Source: Cryptomeria japonica (Eukaryota > Streptophyta > Pinopsida > Cupressales > Cupressaceae). From it: a stretch of DNA of 64,000 nucleotides. The notes below the pieces were generated by a model. It was not told the DNA's origin, did not search any database, and was given only the letters and a program-made list of their open reading frames with translations. Below, piece by piece: positions 22,607 to 33,478 of this stretch. Both the position numbers and the translations under genes were made by a program. Location of the stretch: positions 667,162,352 to 667,226,351 of the forward strand of contig NC_081412.1 in the NCBI RefSeq assembly GCF_030272615.1, written 5' to 3'. Position 1 is the stretch's first letter, and every line of letters starts with the position of its first letter.

Positions 22607-23860
22607 ATGGCATTGGTTCACAGATTCAATCGTGCTCGCCGATTTCAGAGGCCAACAGATGCAGGAGAGCCAGTAAGTATCGCAAAACCTCCTTGTACTT
22701 TGTTGCAATAAATGTTGTCATTAATGCATCTTAGGTAGTGCAATAAATGCACTTTTAGGTATGTCAAACAAGATCAAAAAATTCTTAGGCGTGTCTATGT
22801 TTGTGCTCGGTGCGTCTGGGTTAGCTAGGCGCTCTTATGCAATATGTAAGCACGTGTATGTCTTCAAGGCCAAATCAGCAGTTCTGTGATGAACATACAT
22901 TGTCGATTGGATAAGCTGCTATGAGGATACACTCAAGTAGGACCTCTAGGGAAGACTAAAATAGAAAATAGGGCCAGGATTGACAATTCTATGATAGAAC
23001 ATACGTTGCCAATTAGGAAACTACTTAAGAGGATACACTCAAGCAGAGGCCCTAGGATAAGATAGATCAAGGTACTTTTTGATGAATAGGGAGTACCAAG
23101 ACATAGTACTTTGTGATGAACAGGGAGTACTAATATGAGCAGCACTTTGTGATGAACAGTGAGTGCAAATGTAAGCAGCATTTTGTGATGAACAGGGAGT
23201 GCAAAAACATGTAGTACTTTGTGATGAACAGGGAGTACCACTAGGATAAATAGCAACACTTTGTGATGAACAGTGAGTGTCACTAGGATAAATAGTGCCA
23301 TATGATAAATATAAGCACTAGGATAAAGACCAGGATTTTACGATGAATAGGGAATGCCACTATGACTGACATGATTGATTTGCTTGACTGCAAGAGTATT
23401 TACCTATGCTGGAGTCACGGGAGAGATTCCCATCGACTCAGAGGTTACGACCAAAGCTGATATTTGAGGACAGAGCCGTGATTGAGGTTATGGGTTTGTG
23501 ATTTATTATGTATGTGCCTAAGTTTTAGGCAAACATGGGGTTGTTGACTATGCTAGCTGAGAGATGGCACTCAAAGACTTGCAATTTTCATTTTCCGATG
23601 CGTGAGATGATAGTCACCCTAGAGGATGTATATAGGATACTGCGGATATCGATCGATGGGGAGTTGATACCCTATGATCGAGATGGAGACATGGATGCCC
23701 TGAGATAAATCTTTTAGGATCCTGGACTGGAGATGAGGGAAAGACACGTGGCATGGGATACCATGACACAGACAGGATTAGCATTACCAGCAGTACTAGC
23801 AGGAGTGATCAGTGGGTTTCTCTGTCTGGATATGGTGACATGAGGGTTGGCTGTAGCCAT
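22607..23860 (+). pseudogene. Antisense plant-mobile-domain (PMD) gene relic in element D
   Basis: Exon 1 (22607-22672) has 22 codons, MALVHRFNRARRF then QRPTDAGEP, ending at a consensus donor GTAAGT. An intron of 769 bp ends at CTCAG (23441), and exon 2 resumes in the same phase. Exon 2 contains the PMD signature: RLRPKLIFEDRAVIEVMGL, then LLTMLAERWHSKTCNFHF, then REMIVTLEDVYRILRI. In the family this is the conserved 'L.ERW...T.TFH...GE.T.TLEDV' block (Pfam plant mobile domain, as in MAIL1/MAIN and transposon-borne copies). Stops interrupt exon 2 and similarity ends near 23860. The exon layout and phase match the antisense gene of B. PMD proteins act in silencing and gene regulation; a role for this copy is unknown. 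Confidence 0.8.
23072..23360 (+). repeat. Tandem stem-loop repeats inside the antisense first intron (D)
   Basis: Six clear units of about 27 nt share the core TTGTGATGAACAG (the first has TTTGATGAATAG) with 10-24 nt between units. Each is bordered by short inverted arms: GTACT/AGTAC (23072, and two more units), GCACT/AGTGC, GCATT/AGTGC (one G-T pair) and ACACT/AGTGT. A degenerate unit follows near 23335. The arms change together from unit to unit, which keeps the stem. Confidence 0.8.
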
Positions 23861-25457
23861 ATGATTTTTGACATCATTGTATCATGACACTTGTGATTTT
23901 GATATATATAGGAGATTCATCCTTGTGACACCTATATGCATGTGTACCTATGATGCATGTTTCTATATGATGCTTATGATATGGATGCAAATATGTACAT
24001 GATGGAATGCAATATTTTTGTTCTTTTATGTTTTATATGTTATGCATATGCAAATGTGAATGTATGAAATGCAGATGAATATGATAATGTAGATACTATT
24101 GACATGATGAAAATATAAAATGTGCTAAGATGTGATGTGATTGTGATATCTATATGTATGTATGAAATGCTTAATATGTGATAATGCAAGTGCAACTACA
24201 TCAAATGCAAATGTTTTTGGCGTGTCATTATACTCAATCATGTGATAACAGGCTACACGGACTCAAGAAGAATGATGGAGGTCAATCAAGAAAGGGGGAT
24301 GAAAGATAGAAGATATGAAAGTGAAAAGATCTTCTTGTGTGTTATCATCATTGAGCTTTATTATGGCAAAATAGGTTATGACAATCGAGGCATATGTTCG
24401 ACCCAGAAAGTCATTGTACCTATTTGCATGGAGATAAGATAGTCATAAACAAGGAATGCTCCAGTTCACACTAGACTCATAGTGTCCTCATATTCTTGGA
24501 CAAGTCATAGCATTACTAAGAGACAATCCACAGACAGCAAAAGAAAAATAGGTGACGATACCCCATCCTCACCTTTCTAGTCAAAGACATCCTGGAAAAG
24601 CTAAAAGACATGTCACCAAAAGATAAAAATCAAAAGAAAACTAAGACTCTACACCAATATTCACTGTAGTCCTCAAGTTTAGTGTCTCTTGTCACTTGTA
24701 TAAGTCTATTTGATTGTGATCACAATGTTTACTTGCACAAAAAGGATAGATAGCAATGAACCATAATGTTGTCTGAGTCTGTTGAAAGATTTGATTTGTT
24801 GAAGCCCATTGTTGCTACTATGTCTCATTTGAAACTAACTGAATCTATGAAAATGATACTTTATTGCGGAGAAGATGAAACTTTATTGCAGATTTGCAAT
24901 GCAAATGTTGCTTTATTGCGGATTATGCGCGAATAGACTGAAGAAAACTGGAAGAAACGGTACTCCTCAAAACATGTGATGTTCTTAGTTCCACACCCAT
25001 TGCTAGATGTAGGATTTTCCTTAGCCACATATAGGATCTCATTTATTATGGATGAAAAGGGATGAAAAGGAATGTTTATTATGAATGGCGAACCAATCTT
25101 TGGTAGATCAATAACAAGCCATGATGGGAATGTGTAAAGTTTATTGTGGATGGATAGGTTGTGAGTGTGTGCAAAGTGAAAGGATGAAATGGAATCCTGA
25201 AGGAGGGAGGAGCAATGTCTCTACGCATGGCGCTGGTGACCCAGTTTTCACCATGGTACTTGCCCAGGGTGCCACCGAAGTGGTTTTCACTATTGGACGA
25301 AATGTTTTTCTTTACTTGATTTTTTGATTTTTTTTGTGTCACAAGGCGCCTGTTTGTCAGGTTTTCACCAAGTAACGATTTTTTTATTTTATGATTTTTT
25401 TTGTATTTTGAATTTTTTGAATTTTTTTGTATTTTTGAATTAGGACACTCTGAAGAG
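23861..25457. other. Non-coding 3' region of element D
   Basis: No supported gene. 23930-24200 is low-complexity with many 'atgcaaatg/tatgaaatg' words, perhaps a degraded continuation of the antisense gene. On the minus strand this is the untranslated region between pol and the 3' LTR. A poly-T-rich patch at 25315-25440 borders the end of the integrase-tail ORF. Confidence 0.45.
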
Positions 25458-26399
25458 CTATGTGTAAAACCTGTGAAGGTGCATGTTGTTGATAGGATCC
25501 TCCAAAGGTTTGCCATCTAGATATAAAAGTTGATATGCATCGGATCCATAGACTATTGTGATGATGGAAGGACCAAGCCAATTTGGTTCGAACTTGCCCT
25601 TCTTTTCTCTGTCTTGCTGATTTTTAGGATTTTCTCTGAGAACTAAGTCACCTACCTCAAATGTGTGAGGCTTTACCTTGTGATTATAACTGCATTGTTC
25701 CTTGATTGAATGATGTGTAGCTCGAGTGACTGTCTTCCTTGATAAAGGAATTGAGATAGAATTACTAATGTGTGGACTACGTTTGCCAATATGCGTGTCA
25801 CCTGAAGAAGTTTGGGCATCCCTGATAAGAAAGTCCTTCGAGGAAGCTCCATTAAAGATCCATGATGTATCACTAGAAGGGAAAGGATGTGCCGAACAAG
25901 TGGATGAGTGATTAAGGCTTATGATTGCGAAAAGAAGTGAAAGTAGGATGACATGATAGAAACTTAGGATCAACAAGTATGCTTTTTGGCTTGAAATTTT
26001 AGAACTTTTGCCCCTAGTTATTTTGATATTAGGGGAGATCATCTCTTGCTCTTTTTTCTTCATAGGATTTTTATCCTTGACTTTGATTTTTGTAGAGTTC
26101 AATAGATTTTGATTTTGGTTTGGACTAAAGGACTTTTCTTTAGTTTTGACTTTTAGTTTTTTCTGTTCATAGCTTGATTTTTGATCTCGAATTAGTAAGG
26201 GCTTTTGTAATTCTTGTTGATACAAGTCTGGAAGTGGAGTGGAAATGGAATGAGTGGATGATATGGTAAAGCTATGTGAGTTATCAAGAGGGCTGGCGAT
26301 ATATTCAATAAATTCTTTGTTGGAACCACTCTTAAGACTATTGATATCAAGGGTTGCTTGCACCACTAGAGGAGATTTGCATTCAGACTTAGTAGCCAC
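25458..26399 (-). CDS. Novel linker with transmembrane-like segment fused to integrase C-terminal tail (element D)
   Basis: An open frame of 313 codons in the same frame as the upstream gag-protease. Residues 1-130 are polar and very Lys/Ser-rich (for example KKLKVKTKEKSFSPNQNQN) and match no domain I know. Around residues 144-165 is a strongly hydrophobic stretch (YLLILSFYHVILLSLLFAII) that would span a membrane or act as a signal anchor, followed by a Cys and Ser/Pro-rich segment. The last ~90 residues (from TRATHHSIKEQ) are the integrase C-terminal tail with GDLVLRENPK, KFEPNWLGP and MHLHRFYT, like B's GPY/F-type tail. RT, RNase H and the DDE core are absent. It may be a chance fusion after deletion, or a retained env-like or other novel part. 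Confidence 0.65.
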   Translation of the reverse strand: MATKSECKSPLVVQATLDINSLKSGSNKEFIEYIASPLDNSHSFTISSTHSISTPLPDLYQQELQKPLLIRDQKSSYEQKKLKVKTKEKSFSPNQNQNLLNSTKIKVKDKNPMKKKEQEMISPNIKITRGKSSKISSQKAYLLILSFYHVILLSLLFAIISLNHSSTCSAHPFPSSDTSWIFNGASSKDFLIRDAQTSSGDTHIGKRSPHISNSISIPLSRKTVTRATHHSIKEQCSYNHKVKPHTFEVGDLVLRENPKNQQDREKKGKFEPNWLGPSIITIVYGSDAYQLLYLDGKPLEDPINNMHLHRFYT

Positions 26400-26654
26400 A
26401 ACACTAGGTGGTTCACACCCAATTCCTTGGCATTGGAAGTTGCTTGTAGACTGTTCCTATCAACTGAATACCTTAGGAGATAGTGGGAGCTGATCAACAT
26501 GAAATATATACTCACCACATCCCAGGTCTTTAAACTTGAACTTTTCTTTTATCACTGCTTGTTTTGATGTAGAAGCTTTCAATGATTCTAGATCCACATA
26601 TGCTGATGAAGGAATAGCTTCTCAATTGACTGGGATTATTATTTCTTATCTAGG

Positions 26655-29582
26655 TCACAGATTGTTGCAATATATGAATGGATTTGGGTCAGCTTTGATA
26701 GTCACTTCAACTCCATTGTGTGGAAACTTGATACATCGATGATATGTAGATGGGACTGCATTCATCTCATGAATCCATGGGCGTCCCAAGAATATATTGT
26801 ATGTGAGATCTAGGTCTAGGACTTGACAAACCACATCCTTTGTAACTAGCCCAACTTTGAGGGGCAAGGTGACTGTGCCCTTGGATGAACGCTCTTCATC
26901 ATCATATGCTTTGATGGTAATTTTGTTTGTAGAATTCACAGCCTTTTCAAAATATCCCAATTGTTTAATAGTGCTCAATGTACATATGTTTAGACCTGCT
27001 CCTCCATCTATCAGGACTCATTTTATTCAATGTTTATGTAGGAAAGCTTCAATGTGTAATGGTGCATTATGTGGCTAACTTATGGAGGCGTCATCGGCTT
27101 CTGTGAATGTAAGAGAGTGTGGAATGGAAAGGTATCCCACCATGGCTTGAAAATGGTCCACATTCAGATCAGTGGGGATGGTAGTGTCTCTCAAAATTTT
27201 ATCAAGAATGGCTTTATGTTTGGGGGATATGGGTAAGAGCTCAAGGATGGAGATGAGTGCGAGTGTCTTCCCTAACTGTTCTACAAGGTCATACTCAAGT
27301 TTGGTTGATGAGGAAGCAGTGTTTTTAGCTGGAGCACCTTGCAAGGTGAATTTACCTTGATGAGTTGTGACATTACATTCAAAGGTAGGTTCGGAAGAAG
27401 ATCCAATGCCTTTTAGGACAATCTTGGCTCTTTGGGTATAATTATCAAGCGTTTTGTCCTCGATGATAATGGTAGAGACATAATTGTCCATCGAAATGTG
27501 ATTGATAGTTGAATCATAGTTATAGGATGCTCTGGTATAGTTGGTTTGGTCATCTGTGGCTTTAGGTTTTCCCTTGTCATGCTTTGGGAATGGTTCCTTA
27601 AACATTTCATGTTCTTGATTGGATGAGTGTCCTTCAATCTCAATGTCACCTCTATCAATGAGATCTTGTATGATGTTCTTCAGTCAATGGCAATTTCCTA
27701 TCTTGTGGTCCTTGCTCTTATGAAATTCATAATATTCATCATCATTCCACCAATTTGGTTTAACCTTTGGCTCATATGGAGGCAAATCTGGAATTGTGAT
27801 TATTTTGTTTGCCACTATCTTTTTGAAAACTGACTCAATTGGTTCTCCCAATGGGGTGTACTTTCTTCATGATCTAGAAGTTGTTTGAGTATTCACCTGA
27901 TTGTTTGTAGAGAGTGATCCAGAAAAAATGATTTTGGGTCGCACTGTATTGGCATCAACAACACCATCATTGACTGTGTTCTTGTTTTTATTCCAAAATC
28001 TTGGTTTGTCTTTTCCTTTAAAGTCCTCTTTGTTTTCCTTGAATATTTTGATGACTCCTTGCTCAATTAGGACCTTTTCTGTCACTAAGCCTTTTTCAAT
28101 GACATCCTTGAAGGTGGAAAAATAATCTTTTCTTAATTCATAACCAATGTCTTTGTTAACATTTTGAGTGAACATTTCTACCATTTGTTTTTGTGGAATT
28201 TCACAAGAGCATCTGCTGGCTAGATTCCTCCATCTTTGTAAAAATGATGAAAAAGATTCTCCATCCTTTTGTTTGGTGTTGCACAAAGTAGTGACTGATA
28301 TGTCTGTCTCTATGTTGTATGAGAAGTGTTGAATAAATGCCTCTGCTAAGTCACCCCATGACTTAATACCAGGTGGAAGTTGGGAGAACCATTCCATAGC
28401 TTGATCACCTAAGCTTTGTGGGAATAATCTCATCAAATATGTCTCTTATGCTGCTACATCAATGCAGGCTGTGAAAAACTATCTTATGTGTGCCTTAGGA
28501 TCCCCTTTTCCTCTATACTTATCAAACTTAGGTGTCACAAAGTGTGTAGGGAAAGGAGGCATTGGAATGCTCTTGTCAAATAGATAAGGACATATGTCTC
28601 TCATTGTGTATGTTGGCTTCAGTGTATTTATGTCCTCCATTTTCTTTTGTAAGTCCTTGATTTGTTGTTCCAAATTATTCTTAGGTGGAGACCGACTTCT
28701 TGGACCATACCCCATGCCTGAACCACCGGGTGGAGGAGGAGCATGTTGCATGTATGGATGATATTGATCATACACATGTTCATATGGAGGAGGTCTATAG
28801 TGATGTTGCGTATATGGACCACTTGGTATAGAGTCATGGTGAGGAATGGAATATCTGCTTTGTCCATGTATACCATACTCTACATGCATGTCATAAGTTT
28901 TCTCTAATGTGTTGCCCCCAAATTTGACGTGGGGTTTCCTTGTGTCCAAATTTTAAGCATGCCTTTGGATATCCAATTGCTTTGGTGGTTGGTCCTTAGA
29001 ATTGGAATGTGATTGAGCATATTTTTTTGCATAAGACTTCCATAAGGGTCTGCGAAGGTGAGTATCATATGCTTGACCATGTGTGTATGGGACCTCTGGT
29101 TTTTGAAACAAAGATGATGGTGATTCAGGCACAAGATGTGGTCCTCTATTGCCTCCACTAGTAGGCCTCCTTTGATCCATGTTGAGGTGAGTTTGTTGCA
29201 AAGGTCGATTTTTCATTAGTTGAGACATGTCAAAATCATGAGGTATCTTGGCTCCACTTTGTGCCATCATTTGTAAGAAATATTGTCTATCCCTCCTTAT
29301 TATTTCCTCAACCAATTGATTGAAACGGGGATCCCTAATGGAGTCTTCCACTTCTACTGAATGTATTGAAATGTTGTCCATATTGTCATTGTGTGTATCA
29401 TTGTTGTTTATAGTGTCCATGTGCTCAACATTAGGAATGTTTCTATAGGCATCCATGTCAGGTAATGCAGTATGATCTGAATTGAAAAAGATATCATTGT
29501 CATACTCATAGGAACTCATGTTTATGGACTCTTGAGCCTCTTTAGCTTCTCTCCTAGATTTTTGGAAATGGGTTTCAACCAT
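26655..29582 (-). pseudogene. Ty3/gypsy gag-protease polyprotein (element D)
   Basis: Five open pieces on the minus strand (29582-28953, 28949-28479, 28436-27867, 27605-27075, 26978-26655) share one frame, giving about 975 codons interrupted by stops. Start MVETHFQKSRREAKEAQE. The Pro/His/Tyr-rich N-terminal region ends at a short coiled coil (NNLEQQIKDLQKKMEDIN). The Gag core (retrotransposon gag family) follows with KFDKYRGKGDPKAHIR, MRLFPQSLGDQAMEWFSQLP and SFLQRWRNLASRC. No CCHC knuckle is clear. The aspartic protease is at 27030-26960 (VLIDGGAGLNICTLST, DGG in place of DSG or DTG), with ILGRPWIH-like NIFLGRPWIH later. The stops after RHA, IR and DVAA fit C-to-T changes. Gag forms the particle; protease processes the polyprotein. 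Confidence 0.88.
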
Positions 29583-31177
29583 GAACTAGGTATTGACTGA
29601 GATGTTTGACACTAGATGAAAATGGAAAGATTATGGAAGACCAAGAGTTGGATGGAATGTAAATGAATCTGAGGTATACTTGCAATGTCCAAAGTGTAAG
29701 ACCAAGTATGTATGTAGTAGAGTAGGTGTGGCTTCCAAAGAAATGATAGTTTCTCTTGGTGAGGTAAGTTGACCTTGACTCTAAGTAAGACCAAATGAGA
29801 CCCAAAGGTGATAGACCTTGATGAGGGACCACTTAGCAAAATGTTGTTGTATGTAGTGTATTGACAAAGTAAGATGAGGACAAGCAAGTGACCTTTTGAC
29901 TCAAGTTTAGACAAATATGAATGTAATGTAAGGTGTAAAGAAATGATGGACTTTGTGAGACCCAAAAATAGGCTAAATGCTAGATGAAAACCTAGAGAAA
30001 TAACTTAGGAAGATCAAGAATTTTGAAACTGATTGCTCTTGTTTGGACTGTAAAATTTTCCAATTTGTAAAGTTGTTTTGTTGTGACCCAATCTGAAATT
30101 TTGATTGTATTTCCATGACAAGAGAACACAATGTTGATGAAGACTCAATGTTTGCAAGTGTTTAGACTCAAAATGACTCAAAGAAAAATGTGTTGTTTGA
30201 TGTAAAATTGTTTTGCATACACTTAAAGACACAAAAGACACAATGTTTTTTTGTTTGGTCTTGAATGTTTGATTGTTCAAAATAAGACAAGCACAATTCT
30301 TATGGTTGGCCAGGACAATAGTTGTTGATCCCACATGGAGTTTCCCCTGAGGCTATGCTATTCAGAGTGGATACTTAGATGTTTGACCCCACTGGCTCCA
30401 CCCTCAGCACTCACTTCTCAGGGCAGCCAAGCATCAGTCCCCATGAAAACTCCTTGTGGAAAACTTTGTATCTCTACTAAGAACCATATGTGTGTGGGCC
30501 GCTACCAGAGGTCCGACCTCCTACCCCAACAACTAGAAGGATTTTGGCTTCTAAAACAAAAAGGTGCTAGTAAGGGCATCTGCTTGTGTGGCCATACATA
30601 TAGTACTTTTAGCTCTGTAAATACAAAAGGCTCCCAGCCGATAGGAGTTACGCCATACAACTGATCAAATAAATTTGATCAAACGGGTTTATGGGGAGAC
30701 ATAGTGTCGATATGAACTAATCAGCACACGTTATCCATAGTTTTCACCATAAATACAGTTGTTTATAGTGGTTCAGAAGAGGATGGCTTTACCTCACTAC
30801 CACTTGGGTCGTTCTCTCCTCACTAGTAGTCCTAATGACCATACGGGGAGATAGGCCCTTTAAAGATGAAACAAAAAGAGCCTATTGCCCAAGACACAAA
30901 AGACACTGGTTCAATTTTAGTGCACCAATTGAAGTGTTTTATAATATATGAAAACAAGGCACAATAAAGATCAAAATAAAATCCTTGTCAAGGTCCTGCA
31001 ATAAAGATTTATTAGTAGTTTGGATTGTTTCAAATGATCACCCCTTCCTGCAAGCACACAAGTTAGGTAAATTTTAGATCCAAAAGACTTTGTGAAATAG
31101 GGGCCTTCAACAATGCATTTTGTTGACCAATTCAAAGATCTAATTCATCATAAAAAAACACCACCTGTAAAATTTCA
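29583..31177 (-). other. Leader of element D, with a GC-richer block
   Basis: Untranslated leader between primer site and gag. No gene. 30330-30665 differs from its surroundings: it is GC-richer and contains phrases such as GGCTGCCCTGAGAAGTGAG and GTGTGGGCCGCTACC in an otherwise AT-rich leader. It could be a structured RNA region (packaging or translation) or an old insertion. Confidence 0.45.
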
Positions 31178-32035
31178 AGAGATTTCCAGAAATGTAAGAA
31201 AATCCAAAAATTTTGCTAATTTGCTCCAAAAATTAATTTTTTATGAAAAATCATAAAACATTCATATAAAATGCAAAATCGATCCAAAAAATTTGAAATT
31301 TTTACTGGACAGTCCTGATGGTCTTTCAAACTTGCATAAAAAAAAATTCTGAAACAAATCCAAGCAGTTTGTGAGATATGAGTAAAATAATGTAAAACCC
31401 TAATTTTCAAAGATCCAATTTTTTAGGAATGATTTTGCATCAAATTTAAAATCACAAAGAACAGATCCTATGTATGATTCTGAGAGATTTCAAAAAATGT
31501 AAGAAAATCTGAAAAATTCGCTAATTTTCTCTCAAAATTAATTTCTTATGAAAAATCATAAAAAATTCATATAAAATGAAATCTTGATCTACAAAATGTG
31601 AAATTTTTACTGAACACCTCTAATAATTTTCCTGACCTGCAAAAAAATTTTGATACCACAATTCAAAGCCATTTGTGAGATCTGATCAAAATAAGGAAAA
31701 GCCCTAATTTTTAAATATCCGATTTTTAAGGAAATATTTTGCATAAAAATTAAAATCACAAAGAACAGATATTTGTATAATTATGAGAGATTTCCAAAAA
31801 TGTAAGAAAATCCAAAAATTTCTCTCATTTTCTACCAAAATTAATTTTTAATGAAAATTCATAAAAAATTCATAGAAAATTAAAATATGCTCCAATAGAT
31901 CTAAATTTTTCTTTGAGAGCTCTTGATATTGTCTTCAACTTGCAAAAAAACTTTGGTGCAAAATTTCCTAGCCGTTTGTGAGATATGATCGAATCTCTCC
32001 AAGATCTTGATTTTGTGTCCAAAACCCTAGCTGCA
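31178..32035. repeat. Three tandem ~303-bp repeats in the leader of element D
   Basis: Units begin near 31178, 31482 and 31785 with 'gagatttcca(g/a)aaatgtaag'. Each carries the same sequence of words ('attaatttttatgaaaaatcataaaa', 'tgcaaaaaaa', 'tttgtgagatatgatc', 'aaccctaattttcaaagatcc', in order, with changes). No coding potential. Tandem leader repeats occur in some plant gypsy elements; their function here is unknown. Confidence 0.8.
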
Positions 32036-32118
32036 CAAAGTTATTCTCCAAATTATTTTACAACTGCAATATAGGGTTAGAAAAACCTGCAAAAAATACA
32101 AATCTAACAAAAATCCAT

Positions 32119-32136
32119 GCCCCACCTGGTGTGCCA
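32119..32136 (-). promoter_or_regulatory. Primer-binding site of element D
   Basis: The minus strand reads TGGCACACCAGGTGGGGC three bases after the 5' LTR end. The TGG start matches the CCA end of a tRNA; I did not identify which tRNA. Confidence 0.7.
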
Positions 32137-32139
32137 AAA

Positions 32140-32933
32140 TGTATATGGTGAAAATGGAAACAATAATATTGAAAGACTAAATGAATTCAACCACAAAACC
32201 CTAGCCTAACAACAACAAAGATCCACCATAACATATGTAGATTACCTAAGAAAATGCAAATCAAATGAAATCACAAAGATTATACCATTGCATGTCCAAT
32301 AGGGTTTGGATCTCCATTCTTCCTATCTCCATTGATCTTGCTTGATATATTTGCTCTCAGATTTTATATGTGCACAAGAGCTCAACAAAGAACGGAAATG
32401 TGGTTGCAAGTAGGCTTTATTGCATATGCAAGTTCGAAAGCGTAGTGTAGTCGAGTAATCATCAGGGTTGAATGCATAGTGAGGGTTTGATAATGAAGGA
32501 AGCATCTCCTTATATAGAAGACACCATAAAAAATGGAGGGATAAGATTGAGAGGTGTAAAAGAGGTCAACTATGATTAGAGGGTAGGTAAAGAAAATAAT
32601 AAAATAATGAGAGAGGTAGGTAGTGTATGAATTAAGAGATGAATGGCATGTGTCATGGGTAGAAAAGGCTAATGAATTAATTAAATAAATAGAGATTTAT
32701 TTAATTAATAGAAAAATAAGGATCAATTAAATAAATAAGATATTTATTTAATTTAAGAAAAGGGTAATTTAAATAAATAAATGTATTTATTTAAATGAGA
32801 AATAAGGCTAGAAGAGGGTAAATGAATTAATTAAATAAAAAAAGATTTATTTAATTAATAGAAGAATTAGGATAAAATAATTAAATAAATAAAATATTTA
32901 TTTAATTAGACTAGACAATTTTAGGTGTCTATA
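32140..32933 (-). repeat. 5' LTR of element D
   Basis: 794 bp. The minus-strand TATA-like box CTATATAAGG is at 32508-32517. Ends TATAGACACC and ATATACA; target duplication GTAAA follows at 32934-32938. Confidence 0.9.
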
Positions 32934-32938
32934 GTAAA

Positions 32939-33478
32939 TATTCGTTTTCCTTCACATGGAATTAGGGTTTATGAAGTCTTCAACAATATAGGATGAATGG
33001 TGCCTTCTTCAATGCTTGATCATTGACCTTATTGATGCTCCTAAGCTGAAAGAAGATTGATTGTTGCTCTTGAATTCTTTAATGCTTGATTACTTGTTCA
33101 TGAATGTGCACAATAGCTTGTGCATGTGTATTGTTAGATACAAATGAGAGGGGAAATCCTCTTTATATGCTTGCTTGTAGGGAAAATGGCCTAATTTTCT
33201 AACATGAGCCGACAAAAAGAAGGGGATCATGCCCAAATTCAAAATGCTTTATTGGGTTTTGTGTGGCCCCAAAATGAGGGGGACCAGCACATGGCGCCCT
33301 GGTCCTACCCTAATTTGCGGTAGGACCAAGGTACCAATTAGGGTGCACTTTGGGATGGATGCAATTTATGATGTGCAAGAGCATAATCAGGTCTTCAATC
33401 GGTCCAAGGGGTGCAAACACTAAGGTGGAGACCCAAATGTGGTCAAAATTGTAAAGGGTGCAATTTTAGGATGCTACA
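32939..33478 (-). repeat. Solo LTR E, 5' portion (part 3 of 3)
   Basis: The minus strand starts here with TGTAGCATCCTAAAATTG, similar to the LTR start of A and B (TGTAGCATCG/TTGTAAATTG). It contains GACCAGGGCGCCATGTGC, a GGCGCC word also seen in B's LTR. A TATA-like TATATAAAG reads on the minus strand near 33150-33160 (33,153 region). The target base copy ATAAG follows at 33479-33483. Confidence 0.55.

Larger units (their letters stand above)
21465..32933 (-). mobile_element. Ty3/gypsy deletion derivative D with antisense PMD gene
   Basis: An 11.5-kb minus-strand element flanked by GTAAA (21460-21464 and 32934-32938). LTRs of 794 bp each lie at 21465-22258 and 32140-32933. In element order: 5' LTR, primer site (32136-32119), ~2.5-kb leader with tandem repeats, gag-protease frame (29582-26655), a frame ending in an integrase tail (26399-25458), about 3.2 kb holding an antisense PMD gene, polypurine tract, 3' LTR. 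RT, RNase H and the integrase core are missing. The integrase tail resembles that of B, so D is probably a relative of the same (Tat-like) lineage. The LTR ends are TATAGACACC and ATA(T/A)ACA, a non-canonical 5' TA. Confidence 0.88.

Noticed and set aside
22933-23301. Minus-strand ORF with repeated VHHKVLL motifs, looking like a repeat protein
   Set aside because: It is the reverse reading of the stem-loop tandem array in D's antisense intron.
33229-33423. Open frame in solo LTR E suggesting a small gene
   Set aside because: It lies within LTR sequence, has no motif and is on the opposite strand to the LTR.
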